Of a stretch of DNA of 64,000 nucleotides, positions 9,951 to 20,279 are shown one piece after another. The notes below the pieces were generated by a model that worked only from the letters and a program-made list of their open reading frames with translations, searched no databases and had not been told where the DNA came from. This DNA comes from Saprospiraceae bacterium (lineage in GTDB: Bacteria; Bacteroidota; Bacteroidia; Chitinophagales; Saprospiraceae). The stretch's first letter is position 1; each line of letters starts with the position of its first letter. The stretch lies in NCBI GenBank assembly GCA_022842725.1, contig JALHOZ010000001.1:295968-359967 (forward strand), written 5' to 3'. The position numbers were made by a program, and so were the translations under genes.

Positions 9951-12329
9951 ATGGATATACTCGAACATTTTCCCGGTCATTTTATCAGTATTTCTCAGGA
10001 TCAGCATATTTTTACTATCCATACCTCTACAGATTGTGTACTCCAGATATCTTTGGTGAGTGATGATATAGCAAGAATTCGATACGCTACGGAAGGTATT
10101 TTTGAAAATGATTTTTCATATGCTGTTGATGAAAAAAACACCCTGAACCCTACACATTTTTCATACAACATACTGGAAGAATTTGTCGAAATTGCCTCGC
10201 GAAATCTTAAAGTGGTAGTGCGTAAAGATGACCTCAAAATTTCTTTTGTCGAAAATTCCGGAAGGATTATTTGTCGGGATGATAAAGGATTTCATTGGCA
10301 ACACAATGAAACTTTTGGGGGAAATATTGTCAAAAGCTGTAAAGTTATACAGGAAGGGGAACATTTTTATGGCCTGGGCGATAAAACCATGCATCCTAAC
10401 CTGAGAGGTCGCAAACTGACCAATTGGGCAATGGACATCTACGGGTTTAAAAAAAATGAAGACCCTATTTACAAAGCCATACCATTTTATTTAGGTATCC
10501 ACCACGATATCGGTTACGGTATATTTTTTGACAATACCTTCAAATCTTTTTTTGATTTCGGTAGTGAAAGAAAAACAGTGACCAGTTTTTGGGCTGAAGG
10601 CGGTGAGATGAATTACTACTTCATCTACGGACCTAAACTTTTGGAAGTCATCCAAAGATATACATTACTTACCGGTCGGCCTGAGCTGCCGCCTATGTGG
10701 GCATTGGGTTTTCATCAGTCAAAATGGAGTTATTATCCCGAACAAAAAGTTAGAGATATCACACAAAAGCTCAGGAAACTACAGATTCCTTGTGATGCCG
10801 TTTATTTTGATATTGACTACATGGACGGCTTCAGATGTTTTACCTGGGATAAAGGGAAATTTCCAAATCCGAAAAAATTTGTCGCTGAGTTGAAATCACA
10901 AGGATTTAAATCCATTGTCATCATTGACCCGGGCATTAAAAAAGATAAAACCTACGATATATATAATCAGGCTTTGGCCAATGATTATTTTTGCCGAAGA
11001 GCAGACGGACCTTATGTAAGTGGTAAGGTTTGGCCGGGAGATTGTTATTTCCCGGATTTTACCGATCCAAAAGTTAGAAAATGGTGGGGTGGTCTTCATC
11101 AGGAATTAATAGAAGATACCGGTGTCAGAGGAGTTTGGAATGATATGAACGAACCTGCCGTATTGGAGACAGAAACAAAAACTTTTCCTTTAGATACCCG
11201 CCATGATTATGATGGCAATCCGTGCAGCCACAGAAAAGCCCATAATATTTATGGCACTCAAATGGCCAGGGCAACCTACAGAGGATTAAAAAGAATCAAA
11301 AAAGATGTCAGACCTTTTGTAATCACCCGTTCTGCCTATGCAGGTGCACAACGTTACGCTTCGACCTGGACCGGGGATAATATTGCTTCCTGGGAACATC
11401 TTTGGTTGGCAAATGTCCAGATTCAAAGATTAAATGTGACAGGTTTTGTTTTCGCAGGAACAGATATAGGTGGTTTTATTGACCATCCTACACCTGACTT
11501 ATTTATCCGTTGGGTTCAAATGGGTGTTTTCCATCCTTTTTGCAGGATTCACAGCAGTGGAGATCATGGTGAGCAGGAGCCTTGGTCATTCGGAGAAGAT
11601 GCTTTACAAATCGTTCGCCGGTTTATTGAGTTGAGGTATACTTTATTGCCTTATTTATATACAGCGTTTTATAAACATATTGCGGAGGGTACACCCATCA
11701 TTCAACCAATAGCCGTTTTTGATCAGTTTGACAAAGAAACTTTGTACAGAGCTGACGAATTTTTATTTGGTGAAGACATGTTGGTATGTCCGGTACTCGA
11801 ACCAAATGCTCCGAGCAGATATGTTTATTTACCTGAAGGTTTGTGGTACCATTATTTTACCTCAGAAGTTTTTGAAGGCAAAAAAGAAGTTGTGGTACCT
11901 ACACCTTTAGATACATTACCATTATTTGTCAGAGCCGGATCTGTCATTCCACATTTTCCGGTGATGCAATATGTCGGTGAAAAAGAAGTCGACATTCTTA
12001 CCCTTTATGTGTATTTTGGTCAGGGTGTGTATCAAAGTCTTATGTACGAAGATTCCGGTGATGGATATGCCTACGAAGCGGGAGATTATAATAAAAAAAC
12101 GTGGATTACACGGTCATCTCAGGATTCCTTCGAACTTACCCTCGAATCCCGGGGTCATTACCAGCCTACGTATAAAAATTATAAAATCGTTTTATTCGGA
12201 TTGCCTTTCAAACCATCCGTTATTCAAATAAACGAAAAAGAAATCCATCCCGATAGTTTGGTTGAAAACCAAATGAAGTATGAATTGGTTATAGAAAGCA
12301 AACTTTTTTTACAACTAAAGGTACAATAA
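9951..12329 (+). CDS. Glycoside hydrolase family 31 (alpha-glucosidase-like)
   Basis: GVWNDMNEPAVLE catalytic nucleophile motif, FHQSKWSYYPEQKVRDI and GTDIGGF motifs, 792 aa. Confidence 0.93.
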   Translation: MDILEHFPGHFISISQDQHIFTIHTSTDCVLQISLVSDDIARIRYATEGIFENDFSYAVDEKNTLNPTHFSYNILEEFVEIASRNLKVVVRKDDLKISFVENSGRIICRDDKGFHWQHNETFGGNIVKSCKVIQEGEHFYGLGDKTMHPNLRGRKLTNWAMDIYGFKKNEDPIYKAIPFYLGIHHDIGYGIFFDNTFKSFFDFGSERKTVTSFWAEGGEMNYYFIYGPKLLEVIQRYTLLTGRPELPPMWALGFHQSKWSYYPEQKVRDITQKLRKLQIPCDAVYFDIDYMDGFRCFTWDKGKFPNPKKFVAELKSQGFKSIVIIDPGIKKDKTYDIYNQALANDYFCRRADGPYVSGKVWPGDCYFPDFTDPKVRKWWGGLHQELIEDTGVRGVWNDMNEPAVLETETKTFPLDTRHDYDGNPCSHRKAHNIYGTQMARATYRGLKRIKKDVRPFVITRSAYAGAQRYASTWTGDNIASWEHLWLANVQIQRLNVTGFVFAGTDIGGFIDHPTPDLFIRWVQMGVFHPFCRIHSSGDHGEQEPWSFGEDALQIVRRFIELRYTLLPYLYTAFYKHIAEGTPIIQPIAVFDQFDKETLYRADEFLFGEDMLVCPVLEPNAPSRYVYLPEGLWYHYFTSEVFEGKKEVVVPTPLDTLPLFVRAGSVIPHFPVMQYVGEKEVDILTLYVYFGQGVYQSLMYEDSGDGYAYEAGDYNKKTWITRSSQDSFELTLESRGHYQPTYKNYKIVLFGLPFKPSVIQINEKEIHPDSLVENQMKYELVIESKLFLQLKVQ

Positions 12330-12371
12330 AATTGAATGTATAACCATTATTGATTCAGTGATAAAACATTT

Positions 12372-13187
12372 ATGATAAAATATACAATTTTAGTCTATAT
12401 CTTGATGGTTATTCCGTTTACGGGTTTCACTCAAAAAGGTTATGAAGTCGGTGGTTGGCTGGGCACGTCTGTTTACCATGGAGATTTGAATCCTGAAATC
12501 AATTTTAAATCACCTGGTTTGGCCGGAGGTATCCTGGGTAGATACAATTTTAATTCCAGGGTTTGTATGAAATTTTCTTTCAACTACGGATTTATTAAAG
12601 CTGCGGATGAAGGCTCAGACAATAACTTTAACCGCAACCGGAATCTGAGTTTTCAATCACACATTCTGGATATTTCTCCGGTTTTTGAGTTTAATTTTTT
12701 GGACTATGTTCATGGCAGCAGAACAAAATATTTTACACCCTATCTTTTGGGAGGACTCAATTTGTTTTATTTCAATCCGACAGCAGAATTGGATGGGCAA
12801 AGGTATTCTTTGCGCAAAATGGGTACCGAAGGACAGGCTGTAGGCAAAGAGTATGGACCCGTTCATGCCGGTATAATCATGGGATTGGGTTTCAAATGGG
12901 ATATCAATTATGATTACAGCATCAATGTGGAATGGAGCACAAGACTACTCTTTACTGACTATCTGGATGATGTGTCAACCGTATACGCTGACGCTGCTTT
13001 AATCAGGGCCAGAAGGGGAGATGTAGCTGCGGCATTAGCTGACCGTTCGCTGATTGAAGGTCTTGGTGCGGCCGGCAGACAAAGAGGAGACAGCAAAACC
13101 AATGACAGCTATTCGTTTCTGGGTATTGGTATTGTTAAATATTTTGGCAGTATCGACTGTCCTGAAATTTCCAAAATCAGGAAGTAA
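12372..13187 (+). CDS. DUF6089-like outer-membrane beta-barrel protein (possibly PorG-like)
   Basis: Signal peptide, YEVGGWLGTSVYHGDLNP...RYNFNSRVCMKFSFNYG pattern typical of Bacteroidota DUF6089 proteins. The PorG link is from memory and unverified. Confidence 0.7.
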   Translation: MIKYTILVYILMVIPFTGFTQKGYEVGGWLGTSVYHGDLNPEINFKSPGLAGGILGRYNFNSRVCMKFSFNYGFIKAADEGSDNNFNRNRNLSFQSHILDISPVFEFNFLDYVHGSRTKYFTPYLLGGLNLFYFNPTAELDGQRYSLRKMGTEGQAVGKEYGPVHAGIIMGLGFKWDINYDYSINVEWSTRLLFTDYLDDVSTVYADAALIRARRGDVAAALADRSLIEGLGAAGRQRGDSKTNDSYSFLGIGIVKYFGSIDCPEISKIRK

Positions 13188-13482
13188 AGTTTTTTAAATT
13201 TTCTTTTTTAATAGAAAGGGTAACCAATTTTGCAGTATTCAGGAAACTTTCTTTCCAAAAAATCGTTATAGGATACATTTAGAGATTTTAAAAACATGAT
13301 TAAAGAATCGTGGGTAAATCGGTGTGTAATAAACAAAGAATCAGGAATGATTTTTTCTTTATGATTCTTTCGGCATTACACGCAATATAGATATTGTATT
13401 AAACGAAAGTTCGATACATCCAAAAATTAAACAGGTAGTTTGTTAACATTAATATTTACAAAAAAAAATAAAAATTGAAAAC

Positions 13483-13914
13483 ATGAAAGGTAAAGTTCTT
13501 ATTCCAACATTATTATTGTTATTTATAGGTTCGTTGAGCATTCAGGCTCAGTCTATAAAAGGTATCTGGAAAACGATAGATGATACAGATGGAAGAGAAA
13601 AATCCCATATTGAAATTTACGAAGAAAACGGGAAGTACAGAGGTAAAGTGATCAAATTGCTTCCCGGAGCCACGGCAACACATTGTAGTGCCTGCAAGGG
13701 GAACAACAAAAACAAACCCATAACAGGCATGATCATTCTTTGGGATTTGGAACCGGTAGGAAAATCATTTGACAATGGTACCATCCTGGACCCGAAAACA
13801 GGTAAAGTGTATGATTGTAAAGTATCCTTTCAGACTCCGGACAAATTAGATGTAAGAGGGTACATGGGGCTTTCTCTGCTGGGTAGAACTCAAACCTGGT
13901 ACAGGGTAAAATAA
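13483..13914 (+). CDS. DUF2147 domain-containing secreted protein
   Basis: Signal peptide, IKGIWKTIDDTDGREKSHIEIYEENGKYRGKVIKL and LDVRGYMGLSLLGRTQTWYRV are characteristic of DUF2147. Confidence 0.88.
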   Translation: MKGKVLIPTLLLLFIGSLSIQAQSIKGIWKTIDDTDGREKSHIEIYEENGKYRGKVIKLLPGATATHCSACKGNNKNKPITGMIILWDLEPVGKSFDNGTILDPKTGKVYDCKVSFQTPDKLDVRGYMGLSLLGRTQTWYRVK

Positions 13915-13979
13915 TCTTTGGTTTATACAATATCGGGCGGCATTCAATCGTTATCAAAAAGTACCTTAAAATTGAATGC

Positions 13980-14201
13980 ATGAAGCACAATTACACTGAT
14001 TTTACCACCATTTATTATCTTTACAATGAGCTTGATTTATTTTCAAAGCTTGAATACGAATTTGCTCTTGATGAAGATAGTACCCTTGTTGAATCTTTCG
14101 AAAATATGAGCGAAGGTCGCGATATTTTGCCGGAAATCAGTTTGTCACCCAAACTTTCGGTTATCGAAAGCATACTGGCGTACAGCCGTCAAAATGTCTG
14201 A
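13980..14201 (+). CDS. Small 73-aa protein resembling a stand-alone N-terminal anti-sigma-like helical domain
   Basis: YYLYNELDLFSKLEYEFALDEDSTLVESFENM...LSVIESILAYSRQ; acidic, short, no TM segment. Function inferred from sequence pattern only. Confidence 0.55.
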   Translation: MKHNYTDFTTIYYLYNELDLFSKLEYEFALDEDSTLVESFENMSEGRDILPEISLSPKLSVIESILAYSRQNV

Positions 14202-14428
14202 TTTTTTTATCAGTACAACACTTTTAATTTGTACTTACCGAATAGAAACTTCCTTTATTTCATTCAATAAGTTGTAATTAAATATATTATTATTTGGTAT
14301 TTGTGTGTTCCGAAATAAACGCATACCACGTTGCCGGATGACCGAATATATTGCAAATAAAAGTGTCTGTATCATTATAATGTTATAATTCTTAAGTAAT
14401 TATTAGTCAAATAATAAAAAATTTGTAT

Positions 14429-14436
14429 TATCTTTG
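14429..14436 (+). promoter_or_regulatory. Candidate -7 box TATCTTTG
   Basis: TAnnTTTG consensus 30 bp upstream of the 14467 start codon. Confidence 0.45.
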
Positions 14437-14466
14437 TGCTCCTTTTTATAAAAGCAACAGCACTCA

Positions 14467-15279
14467 ATGAGTAAAAAGAAAATACTTTTTGTCACTCAGG
14501 AATTAAATCCGTATACAGAGTTATCCATTCTTTCAGATATTGCCCGAAAAATTCCGGCTATAGCGCATGATAAAGGTTTTGAATTTCGTGTTCTTATGCC
14601 AAAATTCGGAATCATCAACGAAAGAAGACACCGATTGCACGAAGTAGTGCGCCTGTCAGGAATGAATATCATCGTTGACGATGAAGATTACCCTTTGATT
14701 ATTAAAGTTGCTTCGTTACCCGGAGTAAGATTGCAGGTTTATTTTTTGGATAACGAAGAATTTTTTAAAAGAAAGGCAGTCTTTTATGATGACGACGGCT
14801 CAGCATTTGACGACAACCAACAAAGATTGGTTTTTTTCTGTAAAGGAGTCATGGAGACTGTTAAAAAATTTGGTTGGGCGCCTGATATTGTTCATTTACA
14901 CGGCCAAATGACAAGCCTTATCCCTTTATACATTAAAGAAGCGTATAAAAATGATCCGGTTTTCAGAGATGCTAAAATCATTTATTCAATGTATGAAGAG
15001 GGTTTGGGTAAAACCTTCAACAAAAACTTTTTAGACATTGCAGCAATCAACGACCTTGAATCGCAAAATCTGGAGGTTTTTGAAAGCAATGGAGAAATAG
15101 ATCTGAATAAAGGTGCATTAAAATTTTCTGATGCAATCACCGCGGGCAACGAAAATCTGAATGATTACGTTATACAACAAGCAAAAGACAATGACAAGTT
15201 TTTCCTCGAACATATCGAGGGCGTGGATGAAGTTTCAAAATCCATGTTGGAATTTTATGAAAAAGTTTTAGAAAAGTAA
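14467..15279 (+). CDS. Glycogen/starch synthase-like protein, N-terminal GT5 half only
   Basis: KKILFVTQELNPYTELSILSDIARKIPAIAHDKGFEFRVLMPKFG and PDIVHLHGQMTSLIPLYIK motifs; only 270 aa. Confidence 0.82.
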   Translation: MSKKKILFVTQELNPYTELSILSDIARKIPAIAHDKGFEFRVLMPKFGIINERRHRLHEVVRLSGMNIIVDDEDYPLIIKVASLPGVRLQVYFLDNEEFFKRKAVFYDDDGSAFDDNQQRLVFFCKGVMETVKKFGWAPDIVHLHGQMTSLIPLYIKEAYKNDPVFRDAKIIYSMYEEGLGKTFNKNFLDIAAINDLESQNLEVFESNGEIDLNKGALKFSDAITAGNENLNDYVIQQAKDNDKFFLEHIEGVDEVSKSMLEFYEKVLEK

Positions 15280-15299
15280 TTTAGTCACCTTAAGGTATC

Positions 15300-16673
15300 A
15301 TGCAGGTAAATTATCCATTTTTCCACCGGAAACAAGTGCGTAACTTGTTTATTTTTGTTTTTGGTCTATCCATATTTTTATTTTCCTGCAAAGATGAAAT
15401 CATTGTCGGCAGTGAATTATTGAATGACGAATTAATTCTGGTAGATGTCACGGATGAAGTTGAAATCAACAGCTTCACAGAATTCGGAGAACCATTTAAT
15501 GCCTTTAATTCTGCTTTAGTAGGAAGAAGATTAGCACATGTAGGCCAAATCAACGATGGTTTATTCGGAAGTTTGAATGCAGAACTGGCGCTTTCATGCA
15601 ATATTGTGACGTCAACACCACCCAATTATCCCATCGGGACAAAAAGTTTACAGGCTGACTCTTTGGTGCTGAGTTTGTTGTTTGACACGTTGGCTACGTA
15701 TGGCGACCTTTCAGCCCCGTTCAGAATTGAGGTCAGACAATTGGATCAAAAAATGCCAACAGGAGCGATCGTAAAATCTGATTATTCCTTTTTACTGGGA
15801 GACCTTCTGGTAGATACCCTGATCCAAATCAAACCTAAAGATTCAGTTACAGTATATAATTTTACGGATAAAAAAAATGTAAAAGTTGTCCCTCAATTGA
15901 GATTGGTCTTACCAAAATCTATGGCTGAGGCATTGTTGAACAATAAGGAAGCAGCCGTTTCTGACACATCTTTTGTCAATTTCCTGAAAGGTCTTCATAT
16001 CAGGGCAATTCCTCAAAATGATAATGGTATTTTTGGTTTTAATCTGTCAGCCTCTGCACTTGTGAGCAATACCAGCAACAAACTTTTTATGTATTATACA
16101 GAATCAGATACCTTAAAAAAGACTTATAGTTATCCGATTTCAAACCGTTTTGTAAATACCGGTCAAAGAGATTTTACAGGATCCGTTGTAAGCCAACATG
16201 TAGAAAATAATGATCTTTCCAATCAATTGACCTTCCTTCAGGGTTTTGGTGGTCCAAGAGTAAAAATCACATTATCAAATCTGGATATCCTGAAAAATAA
16301 AATAATCAACTATGCAGAATTAACGGTAACGGCTGACAAAACATCCGGTCTAAATGATATTTATCCTGCAGCAAGTCAGTTGTTTGCCTTTCAAAAAAAT
16401 TCAACAGATTCATTAATTCATATTGCTGATATTTTTCGACCTGAAAATGCCTCACTTGAATTTGGAGGAATCAAAAAAGAAGCGGATGGTAAAGTCGTGT
16501 ATAAAATGAATATTACCAATCAACTAAAAATGTTTTTGAAAGATCCGACCATCAAGCCGGATATTTATTTGCGAACACCTTTTCAGGAAGATTTTGTGCA
16601 AAGGTCGGTCATATATGGTGCAAAACATGATTTGTACAAAATGAAATTAAAAGTTAACTTTACAACAAATTGA
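15300..16673 (+). CDS. DUF4270-like lipoprotein
   Basis: Lipoprotein signal (FLFSCKDE), GSELLNDE start, 457 aa, located between the GT5-like gene and glmS as is common in Bacteroidota. Confidence 0.75.
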   Translation: MQVNYPFFHRKQVRNLFIFVFGLSIFLFSCKDEIIVGSELLNDELILVDVTDEVEINSFTEFGEPFNAFNSALVGRRLAHVGQINDGLFGSLNAELALSCNIVTSTPPNYPIGTKSLQADSLVLSLLFDTLATYGDLSAPFRIEVRQLDQKMPTGAIVKSDYSFLLGDLLVDTLIQIKPKDSVTVYNFTDKKNVKVVPQLRLVLPKSMAEALLNNKEAAVSDTSFVNFLKGLHIRAIPQNDNGIFGFNLSASALVSNTSNKLFMYYTESDTLKKTYSYPISNRFVNTGQRDFTGSVVSQHVENNDLSNQLTFLQGFGGPRVKITLSNLDILKNKIINYAELTVTADKTSGLNDIYPAASQLFAFQKNSTDSLIHIADIFRPENASLEFGGIKKEADGKVVYKMNITNQLKMFLKDPTIKPDIYLRTPFQEDFVQRSVIYGAKHDLYKMKLKVNFTTN

Positions 16674-16677
16674 TATT

Positions 16678-18516
16678 ATGTGCGGTATTGTAGCCTATAT
16701 CGGTAAAAAACAAGCTTATCCTATCATCATCGAAGGCCTGAAAAGACTGGAGTACAGAGGGTATGATAGTGCCGGTGTTTCTATATTTTCTGACAAACTT
16801 GTAGTTGTTAAAAAGAAAGGAAAGGTTTCAAAACTTGAAAATGCGGCAGCAGCAGCTAACACCACAGGTACTATAGGTATAGGTCATACACGATGGGCCA
16901 CACATGGTGAACCCAATGACAAAAATGCACATCCTCATCTTTCTGGCAATGGCAGGTTGGCATTGATACATAACGGTATTATTGAAAATTACGCAACCTT
17001 AAAAAAAGCATTACAAAATCTTGGGCATGAATTTATAAGCGACACCGATACTGAAGTTCTCGTTCACCTTATAGAAGAATATCAAAAAAGAGAAAACCTC
17101 TCTTTAAGTGAGGCTGTCAGAAAAGCTTTACAAAAAGTTGTAGGAGCATATTCTATTGTTGTCATGGATGAAAATGATCCTGATGTATTGGTGGGTGCCA
17201 GAAAATCAAGTCCTTTGGTTTTGGGTATCGGCGATGATGAATTGTTTTTAGCGTCGGATGCAACTCCTATCATAAAGTACACCAATAAAGTGGTATACCT
17301 GAATGACGAGGAAATGGTATCCATTTACAGAGATGGTACTTATGAAATTAAAAACCTTCATAATGAAATCAAAGTTCCCACAATCCATGAATTGGATCTG
17401 AAGCTGGAAGAGCTTGAAAAAGAAGGTTTCGAACATTATATGCTGAAAGAAATATACCAACAACCTACCACCATCAAAGAAAGTATGAGGGGGCGCCTGA
17501 ATGCTGATGAAGGTTGGGTTTTAGTTGGTGGAATGCAACAATATTTCAGCAGAATTATGAATGCAAAAAGAATCATTTTTGCAGCTTGCGGTACGTCCTG
17601 GCATTCAGCGTTGGTAGGTGAGTATCTGTTTGAAGAATTAGCAAGAATTCCCGTTGAAGTAGAATATGCTTCAGAACTGAGATACAGAAATCCCATTATC
17701 CACGATGATGACGTTGTCATAGCCTTGTCTCAATCCGGTGAAACTGCCGATACTTTAGCTGCTTTGGAATTGGCAAAAGAAAAAGGAGCTTTGATTTACG
17801 GTATCGTAAATGTAGTCGGTTCATCCATTTCCCGTATTACGCATTGCGGGTCATATATTCATGCCGGACCGGAAATAGGTGTTGCTTCAACAAAAGCTTT
17901 TACCAGTCAGATTACAGTTTTGACTTTGATGGCTTTAAATCTTGGATATAAAAAAGGTACCATCACCGAGGATTATTTCCGAAGGTTGTTATTTGCCCTT
18001 GAGGCAATACCTGATAAAGTGGAAAAGGTGTTGAAACAAAATGAAAAAATAAAATATATCGCCTCAGAAATTAAGAATGTAAACAACTCATTATATTTGG
18101 GGAGAGGATATAATTTTCCTGTGGCACTGGAAGGGGCTTTAAAACTGAAAGAGATTTCCTACATTCATGCAGAAGGTTACCCGGCAGCTGAAATGAAACA
18201 CGGACCCATTGCCCTGATAGACGAAAATATGCCGGTAATCGTCATAGCTACCAACCAATCTGCATACGAAAAAGTGATCAGCAATATTCAGGAAGTGAAA
18301 GCAAGAAAAGCGATCGTCATTTCCGTAATCACTGAAGGTGAAGAAAAGATCAAAGCCATGTCCGATTATTTTATCGAAATACCGGAGACAGAAGAACCTT
18401 TGACACCTTTATTGTCTGTAATTCCACTCCAATTGCTGGCATATCATATTGCAGTCATGAGAAATTGTGACGTCGACCAACCACGTAATCTTGCAAAATC
18501 AGTTACTGTAGAATAA
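16678..18516 (+). CDS. glmS: Glutamine-fructose-6-phosphate aminotransferase (isomerizing)
   Basis: MCGIVAYIGKKQAYPIIIEGLKRLEYRGYDSAG start and LAKSVTVE end, 612 aa. Confidence 0.98.
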   Translation: MCGIVAYIGKKQAYPIIIEGLKRLEYRGYDSAGVSIFSDKLVVVKKKGKVSKLENAAAAANTTGTIGIGHTRWATHGEPNDKNAHPHLSGNGRLALIHNGIIENYATLKKALQNLGHEFISDTDTEVLVHLIEEYQKRENLSLSEAVRKALQKVVGAYSIVVMDENDPDVLVGARKSSPLVLGIGDDELFLASDATPIIKYTNKVVYLNDEEMVSIYRDGTYEIKNLHNEIKVPTIHELDLKLEELEKEGFEHYMLKEIYQQPTTIKESMRGRLNADEGWVLVGGMQQYFSRIMNAKRIIFAACGTSWHSALVGEYLFEELARIPVEVEYASELRYRNPIIHDDDVVIALSQSGETADTLAALELAKEKGALIYGIVNVVGSSISRITHCGSYIHAGPEIGVASTKAFTSQITVLTLMALNLGYKKGTITEDYFRRLLFALEAIPDKVEKVLKQNEKIKYIASEIKNVNNSLYLGRGYNFPVALEGALKLKEISYIHAEGYPAAEMKHGPIALIDENMPVIVIATNQSAYEKVISNIQEVKARKAIVISVITEGEEKIKAMSDYFIEIPETEEPLTPLLSVIPLQLLAYHIAVMRNCDVDQPRNLAKSVTVE

Positions 18517-18540
18517 TTCATAAAAAAAACAAAATCAGGA

Positions 18541-19242
18541 ATGACCAAAGAAATGTTAAGTCTGGAATACAACAGCACAAGAGATAAATTATATTACCCG
18601 GAGTACGGACGTTTTATTCAAAAACTCGTTTTGCACTGCAGGTCCGTTGAAAATAAAGAAGAAAGACAGGCAGAGGCAGAAATGATCATCGAAATGATGC
18701 AACAAATGAACCCTCCGGTCAAAAATATCAACGAATATAAAAACAGACTTTGGAGACATTTTTTCAGAATGGCTGAATGGGATATTGATGTTGATGTTCC
18801 CGGCGAAGAGAGGCCAACACCTGAAAGTACGCAACTCAATCCTGAAAAAGTACCTTATTTCCAACATGAATTTAACTGGAGACATTATGGTTTTATAACC
18901 AGAAGATTGATTGACAAAGCTTGTGCATTGGAAGAAGGTCCTATCAAACAAGGTCTCGTTGAAGCCATTTTATCTTATATGAAATTGGCATACAGAACCT
19001 GGAATAAAGAACATTTTGTCAATGATGAATTGATTAAATCAGATTTGGGTGTCTTGTCAAAACATCAGATTAAAGTTGATGATGATCACATGATTGAAAA
19101 TTTGGTCAAACATATTAATATTCAGCCGGTCAATACTTTCCAAAAAAGTAATAATAAAAATCAGAACAACAGAAATAAACAAAAAAATAAACCACTTAGT
19201 GCCCGAAACAGCAATTTTAAACCGTCAAAACAAAAAAGATAA
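18541..19242 (+). CDS. DUF4290 domain-containing protein
   Basis: LEYNSTRDKLYYPEYGRFIQKLV...YKNRLWRHFFRMAEWDIDVD typical of DUF4290; Lys/Asn-rich tail. Confidence 0.85.
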   Translation: MTKEMLSLEYNSTRDKLYYPEYGRFIQKLVLHCRSVENKEERQAEAEMIIEMMQQMNPPVKNINEYKNRLWRHFFRMAEWDIDVDVPGEERPTPESTQLNPEKVPYFQHEFNWRHYGFITRRLIDKACALEEGPIKQGLVEAILSYMKLAYRTWNKEHFVNDELIKSDLGVLSKHQIKVDDDHMIENLVKHINIQPVNTFQKSNNKNQNNRNKQKNKPLSARNSNFKPSKQKR

Positions 19243-19272
19243 ATCTTCTTTTGGTTAGTGTTTTCAGAAACA

Positions 19273-19884
19273 TTACAGGTTTGACTCTATTTGTTTGCTG
19301 ATGGCCATTAATCCTTTGATTTCGCTGTCTAGTTGTTCCAGATAGGCCTGATCATCTGAAAAAAACATAAACCAGGCAATAGAACTGATTGTAACTGCGG
19401 TAATAGCATATTGCCAAATTGGTAGGGTATAGCTGCTATCTTCAATAAGTCTGAAACCCATATAACAAATAATGGGGAAAAAGAGAAGAAAAGCAAATTT
19501 GACGGCAGTAAACCGGGTATCCTTAATTAAATATCCGTCATACATATACTGATCAATATTATTTTGATGTTCCTGCAATTGAAATATGGCTTTCTTTAGT
19601 TTTTTTGTGGTATAAATATAATATGCTATACCCGCCACTAAAACGATGGCAAACAAAAATATACCGTTAATGATATGTATCAGGCTCATAACGGCCAGTA
19701 CAATAATCAACCCGTTTAACATGATCGGATATTCTTTATTATCCGTATCTTCTTTCATTTTTAGGATTAATTGTTTTTTTCTCTCCTCAATCCATTGTTC
19801 AGAATGGGAAGTATGTTGATGTTCTGAATCGGCAATTAAATCCTGTATTCCTTTTGTGGCATCTTCTCTGTACACTGGTTTCAT
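19273..19884 (-). CDS. Hypothetical membrane protein
   Basis: 203 aa with about four hydrophobic segments. Confidence 0.6.
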   Translation of the reverse strand: MKPVYREDATKGIQDLIADSEHQHTSHSEQWIEERKKQLILKMKEDTDNKEYPIMLNGLIIVLAVMSLIHIINGIFLFAIVLVAGIAYYIYTTKKLKKAIFQLQEHQNNIDQYMYDGYLIKDTRFTAVKFAFLLFFPIICYMGFRLIEDSSYTLPIWQYAITAVTISSIAWFMFFSDDQAYLEQLDSEIKGLMAISKQIESNL

Positions 19885-20018
19885 TTTTATAATTTTAATG
19901 GGTTGTATAATTATGAAAATTATTCGTAAATTTTAATAAAACGGATAGTTTTGGCAATCAGGAAGGAATTCCTCTTTTGGCAAAACAAAGTCAGGTTGGC
20001 AAAATAGGATTGAATTTG

Positions 20019-20026
20019 CAAATATA
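20019..20026 (-). promoter_or_regulatory. Candidate -7 box (TATATTTG on minus strand)
   Basis: CAAATATA on the plus strand upstream of the 19884 start. Confidence 0.35.
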
Positions 20027-20279
20027 ACATATATTTATAATATGTAAATGATTCAAAACTATTATTCTTAAAAAATAATTATTTCTTTTTTTCATTGACT
20101 CAGTGTATAAAATGAGTTTTTATGTCTACAGGACCAAATGTAACCGGTTTTACCGGCAAGGTGTAAAATCCTGAAGCTTCTTTTTGAAAAAAATGACATC
20201 CATTTGGCCTCATTATTGTTGTAGTGTATGAACAAACGAATCATATAAAATCTAAAATACAAAGTAGTAAAAAAATAGT

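Noticed and set aside
19964-19973. AGGAATTCCT palindrome and repeated TTGGCAAAA words between 19884 and 20280
   Set aside because: Short and low-complexity in an AT-rich divergent intergenic region; no basis for assigning a function.
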